Source of the DNA: Anaerocolumna sp. AGMB13025 | GTDB taxonomy: Bacteria > Bacillota > Clostridia > Lachnospirales > Lachnospiraceae | NCBI RefSeq assembly: GCF_029689925.1 | Contig: NZ_CP121445.1 | Span: 2,287,001 to 2,351,000, forward strand | Length of the DNA: 64,000 nt | Direction: 5' to 3' | Part shown: piece after piece, positions 61,247 to 64,000 of the stretch | Layout of the letters: each line of letters starts with the position of its first letter | How positions within the stretch are numbered: position 1 is the first letter of the stretch | Made by a program: the position numbers and the translations under genes | The notes under the pieces: model-generated | The model's input: only the letters and a program-made list of their open reading frames with translations | What the model was told of the DNA's origin: nothing | The model's database searches: none

Positions 61247-61804
61247 ATGTTTGAGTTTAAAATAACTTTAGATGATGAGGATTATTTACTATTTAATCAA
61301 TATCATTTATTAAATAGTCCTTCTGGTAAAAAATCTTTGATGTCCTTTAGATTTATTACTCCATTCCTTTGTTTTATGGTCATTGTTATATTTTGTATTG
61401 CGGGCTCTGATTTCGAACTAATTTTGAGTGAAGCTATAGTGATGACGATTATTTCTATTTTATGGATTGGCTATAGCAAAAAAGAGATTCTAAAATCCAT
61501 GAATAAAAGAATTATAAAAATGAAAAAAGAAGGTAGACTCCCTTATAGCAACGAGGCCATCTTAAAGTTTGATGATGAGAAGATAAATGAAATTGCGCCA
61601 AATACTGAAAATATAACGAAGTATTCATTGATTGAAAAAATTGTTGTAACAGAAAAAGCTATTTATATTTATTTTAGTTCTGTACAGGCATATATTCTTC
61701 CAGTAACCGCTTTTTCAGCAGAAATGGAAAAACTAAAATTCTTGGAATTTATCAATATGAAGGTTGATATTTTAAGAGATACAAAAAGCAAACTGAGAAG
61801 TTAA
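61247..61804 (+). CDS. YcxB-like membrane protein
   Basis: A 185-residue protein. FEFKITLDDEDYLLFNQYHLLNSPSGKKSL is a typical YcxB N-terminus, followed by two membrane helices (about 33-52 and 56-75) and a cytoplasmic tail with YSLIEKIVVTEKAIYIYFSSVQAYILPVTAF, which fits the family's C-terminal domain. Function unknown. ATG 61247 is preceded by AGAGGTG at 61234-61240. Confidence 0.75.
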   Translation: MFEFKITLDDEDYLLFNQYHLLNSPSGKKSLMSFRFITPFLCFMVIVIFCIAGSDFELILSEAIVMTIISILWIGYSKKEILKSMNKRIIKMKKEGRLPYSNEAILKFDDEKINEIAPNTENITKYSLIEKIVVTEKAIYIYFSSVQAYILPVTAFSAEMEKLKFLEFINMKVDILRDTKSKLRS

Positions 61805-61830
61805 TGTAGCTTCCCATTATGAATAGATAG

Positions 61831-61921
61831 TTATCCGAAGTAATGCACCAAAAAAGCAGATACCGTTAACTTTGATATCTGCTTTTAATTGTGCCAGTAA
61901 CTGGTGCATTACTTTGGATAA
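61831..61921. repeat. Nested inverted repeat, possible terminator
   Basis: TTATCCGAAGTAATGCACCA (61831-61850) pairs with the arm 61902-61921 with a single mismatch; inside, AAGCAGATA pairs with TATCTGCTT followed by TTAATTG. It follows the YcxB-like gene. The remaining 61922-62299 holds no recognisable feature. Confidence 0.75.
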
Positions 61922-62299
61922 TTGTATAGCACGAAACTGCGGTTGCCAGTAACCTATGGGGATTGAATAGGAAACTTTGTCCTTAAAGTAAATATTTAAA
62001 TGGAAGTAAAACAGAAATGATAAAAGTTTGCTTTGTAATAACAGAATTATAAGGTAAAATAAGCATAGTTCCCCCTTTCCCCCATTATTTTAAAGGTTTA
62101 CTGTGTGTAAATAAAGTGATAAAATGTAAAAAAGGGAAGAATTACCTAAAGCAAGAGAACCACTGCGCTAGCAGTTTAGTGCTATATTTATAAGGCGAAT
62201 GTAGAAAATCTTTATTTGCTAACTTAACAAAATAAGGTGAACGAACCTACGGTTTGGAGATGATTATTTATAAATAATTTAAAGGAACTTTTTACAAAT

Positions 62300-62803
62300 T
62301 TGGAGTATCTATCTGAATGTGCTTCCAATATAGAATTAATGGAATATAACGGAATTATACGTAGTGAGCGTGTTGCAAGCAAAGATAGTAGTGAGCAGGG
62401 GGCATACTTTTGTGCTGTTCCAAAATTAAGTTACGCATGTATTGGAGAAGCTTTTCCACTTTTGTTAATCCATGATTTGTACGATTCACAAGGATGGGAA
62501 AAAGATAAACCGCCCTTCAACAATTTTAACAAAACTGAATGGAAAAATCTTTTGAGGACGATTTGGATACCTGAGTATTTGTCACTACGCAAGGATGATA
62601 TTAAGGTAGAATATAAATCTGTAACAGAGGTTGAATTTTGCAATGACTGGTTGCCGATTACCAAACAGATAGCTGCATCAGCCATTCAATCCTCTATTCA
62701 GCAAATAGTAAGATACGGTTTAATTGATGCATGGAACTTCTCCAATTATTTAATAGAGACTAAAACTGAATATATTGATTTTCAATTTTGGACTACTGCG
62801 TAG
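62300..62803 (+). CDS. Hypothetical protein of unknown family
   Basis: A 167-residue soluble protein without recognised domains; it contains EYLSECASNIELMEYNGIIRSER and a C-terminal WNFSNYLIETKTEYIDFQFW. The start is unsure. TTG 62300 is the first standard codon, with AAAGGA 13 bases upstream, but in-frame codons back to 62264 (reading INNLKELFTN) look coding and GGAGA lies at 62256-62260, so a rare start such as ATA 62270 is conceivable. It stands among accessory genes of unknown role. Confidence 0.5.
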   Translation: MEYLSECASNIELMEYNGIIRSERVASKDSSEQGAYFCAVPKLSYACIGEAFPLLLIHDLYDSQGWEKDKPPFNNFNKTEWKNLLRTIWIPEYLSLRKDDIKVEYKSVTEVEFCNDWLPITKQIAASAIQSSIQQIVRYGLIDAWNFSNYLIETKTEYIDFQFWTTA

Positions 62804-62934
62804 CTATATAATAAGCTTATTGCTTGGTTCGCATTTGTTTCCAACCCATTATATTTATAAAAAGTAAAATAAATATAGGGAATTTCACGATTGTAGGGAT
62901 GTATTAAATCGAATTTTAGATGAGGGGTAAAGAA

Positions 62935-63042
62935 ATGAAAGTTGTTCTTAGGAAAATGACACTACAAGAAGGTGATAAATTAAGGCTATGTCTTGATATC
63001 ATATTTATGAAGGGAGAATTAAAAGCAACGTTACTCTTGTAA
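62935..63042 (+). CDS. Possible 35-residue peptide
   Basis: ATG 62935 after GAGGGG opens a frame ending at TAA 63042; the product begins MKVVLRKMTLQEGDKLRLCL. It could be a gene fragment or a small protein translated ahead of the next gene. There is no homology I can name. Confidence 0.3.
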   Translation: MKVVLRKMTLQEGDKLRLCLDIIFMKGELKATLLL

Positions 63043-63067
63043 CGATAAAAAAAGAGGATAATTGATT

Positions 63068-63736
63068 ATGAAAATACAGATTAATGACAATATTATTAAA
63101 CATTATTTACGTAATGTTTATTTTATTAACGGGCACAGCTATGCAGGAAAATCAACAATGGTTAAGATGCTTTCTGAGCGATACGATATGATATTTTGTG
63201 GTGAAAATTATCATGATGCATTTCCAAGAGAGAAACTATCACGATGGAAACAACCTGGCTTATGTTATTTTGATACAATGAGTGGTTGGGAAGAATGGTT
63301 AAATATGACACCAGAAGAACATTGGAACTGGACAAATACTGTGTCTAATGAATGTGTTGAAATTGAAATTCTAGAATTAATAAGATTAGCAGCAACGGGA
63401 AAGAAGGTAATAGTTGATACGAATATTCCCCCTGATGTATTACGTGAAATCTCAGATTATAACAATGTGGCAATATTGCTTTGTAATCCACCTGATATTT
63501 GTACAACGCGTTTTTTTGAACGTGATGATCCAGATAAAAAATTTATGTTGGAACAAATTAAGCTGTGTAAAGACCCTAATGCAACACTCAATAATTTTAA
63601 TTCATGGGCACTATATCATCCACCTATTGAAATAGATTGGAATAACACCGGATTTTTCACGTATACTCGTTCTGATTTTGAAACAGATACACGAGAAGAA
63701 ATGATTCATATACTGGCAAAACATTTTGGCCTTTGA
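63068..63736 (+). CDS. P-loop kinase-like protein
   Basis: A 222-residue protein with VYFINGHSYAGKSTMVKMLSERY, a Walker A (G-x4-GKST) at residues about 21-29, VIVDTNIPPDVL as a Walker-B-like strand near 117, and a lid-like stretch FFERDDPDKKFMLEQI. The architecture is that of small-molecule or nucleotide kinases of the AAA_17/18 type. ATG 63068 follows AGAGGAT. Substrate unknown. Confidence 0.7.
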   Translation: MKIQINDNIIKHYLRNVYFINGHSYAGKSTMVKMLSERYDMIFCGENYHDAFPREKLSRWKQPGLCYFDTMSGWEEWLNMTPEEHWNWTNTVSNECVEIEILELIRLAATGKKVIVDTNIPPDVLREISDYNNVAILLCNPPDICTTRFFERDDPDKKFMLEQIKLCKDPNATLNNFNSWALYHPPIEIDWNNTGFFTYTRSDFETDTREEMIHILAKHFGL

Positions 63737-63875
63737 AGAGAACATTAATACGTTAGATGTATTTCTATTATAAAAAATGAAGAGATGGTGGCGATTTTTT
63801 TGAACTGCCCATTATATTTAAACAGCCTAGCCTAGTACATAAGTAAACTTGAAGTTGCTGGAGAAAATCATAATA

Positions 63876-64000
63876 ATGCTGACAATAATAGAAGCAGAAA
63901 ACTATTTAAAAATTGGAGTTGAATTAACACCAGGTGCATGGGGGCAACATAGCATTTCAGTAGGAACAAATGCAAGGTTAATTGCCGAAAGAGTGCCTGA
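63876..64000 (+). CDS. HD-domain phosphohydrolase, N-terminal part (continues beyond the window)
   Basis: ATG 63876 after GGAG opens a frame to the window edge. The 41 visible residues, MLTIIEAENYLKIGVELTPG then WGQHSISVGTNARLIAERVP, show the first His of an HD domain (W..HS..V...A..IA). The rest lies outside. Confidence 0.6.
   Translation, partial: MLTIIEAENYLKIGVELTPGAWGQHSISVGTNARLIAERVP

Overview
The window reads as a chromosomal segment of a low-GC, strictly anaerobic, probably spore-forming Clostridia species, most like the cellulolytic Lachnospiraceae (Lachnoclostridium / Anaerocolumna type). The grounds are AT-rich intergenic DNA with strong AGGAG ribosome sites, an electron-bifurcating [FeFe]-hydrogenase and NfnAB transhydrogenase, two Rex regulators, an Etf-linked lactate dehydrogenase, several plant/fungal polysaccharide enzymes, a SleB-like hydrolase and a Csp-like subtilase. 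No rRNA, tRNA or CRISPR array was seen. Identifications come from reading the sequence only; nothing was searched.

Layout. 1-8.4 kb: small housekeeping and accessory genes (TetR tail, zinc ribbon, AviRa-like rRNA methylase, Nudix), a GMC oxidoreductase with a small partner subunit behind a tandemly repeated leader, a lactonase-type beta-propeller, DUF1801, a BIG2 surface protein and a QueG-like Fe-S protein. 8.8-16.4 kb: a minus-strand redox block, in order of transcription nfnA-nfnB-rex-hydC-hydB-hydA-ferredoxin-like. 16.4-20.6 kb: non-coding DNA with a 359-bp nested palindrome, a LysR gene and a second rex, a flavodoxin-like reductase and a second large palindrome. 20.7-25.1 kb: GH94 phosphorylase (probably cellobionate), GNAT, GH43-like. 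26-27.4 kb: MATE transporter. 27.6-34 kb: lactate operon lctA(GntR)-permease-etfB-etfA-lctD with promoter and operators. 34-42.5 kb: GH29 fucosidase, AraC, HxlR/nitroreductase pair and a 1320-residue secreted GH87-type glucanase. 42.7-49.4 kb: a mobile zone with a Y2-HUH (IS91-like) element, an IS110 element and four copies of a REP-like structured repeat. 49.3-57.9 kb: YdcZ transporter pair with divergent Crp/Fnr regulator, LysM-SleB hydrolase, a GAF/ThDP/SDR cassette, and a c-di-GMP-I riboswitch controlling a chemoreceptor and a STAS-like protein. 58-64 kb: accessory end with a truncated subtilase, kinases, acetyltransferases, a probably frameshifted small gene and unknown proteins.

How the parts fit. 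Lactate enters by the permease and is oxidised by LctD with EtfAB, which in this family confurcates electrons from NADH-coupled chemistry with ferredoxin. Reduced ferredoxin and NADH then feed the bifurcating hydrogenase, or NfnAB to make NADPH. Rex proteins sense NADH/NAD+ over this network. Secreted and cytoplasmic glycosidases supply sugars.

Most interesting signals. (1) The IS110 element can be delimited exactly because an uninterrupted copy of its target lies 3.5 kb away; its upstream non-coding RNA contains matching target and donor guides, i.e. a readable bridge RNA. (2) An unassigned structured leader with two conserved stems and a common tail precedes rex, a MATE gene and lctD, and in weaker form hydA. 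(3) Three large multi-arm palindromes and a REP-like repeat family with paired base changes are unexplained by known features.
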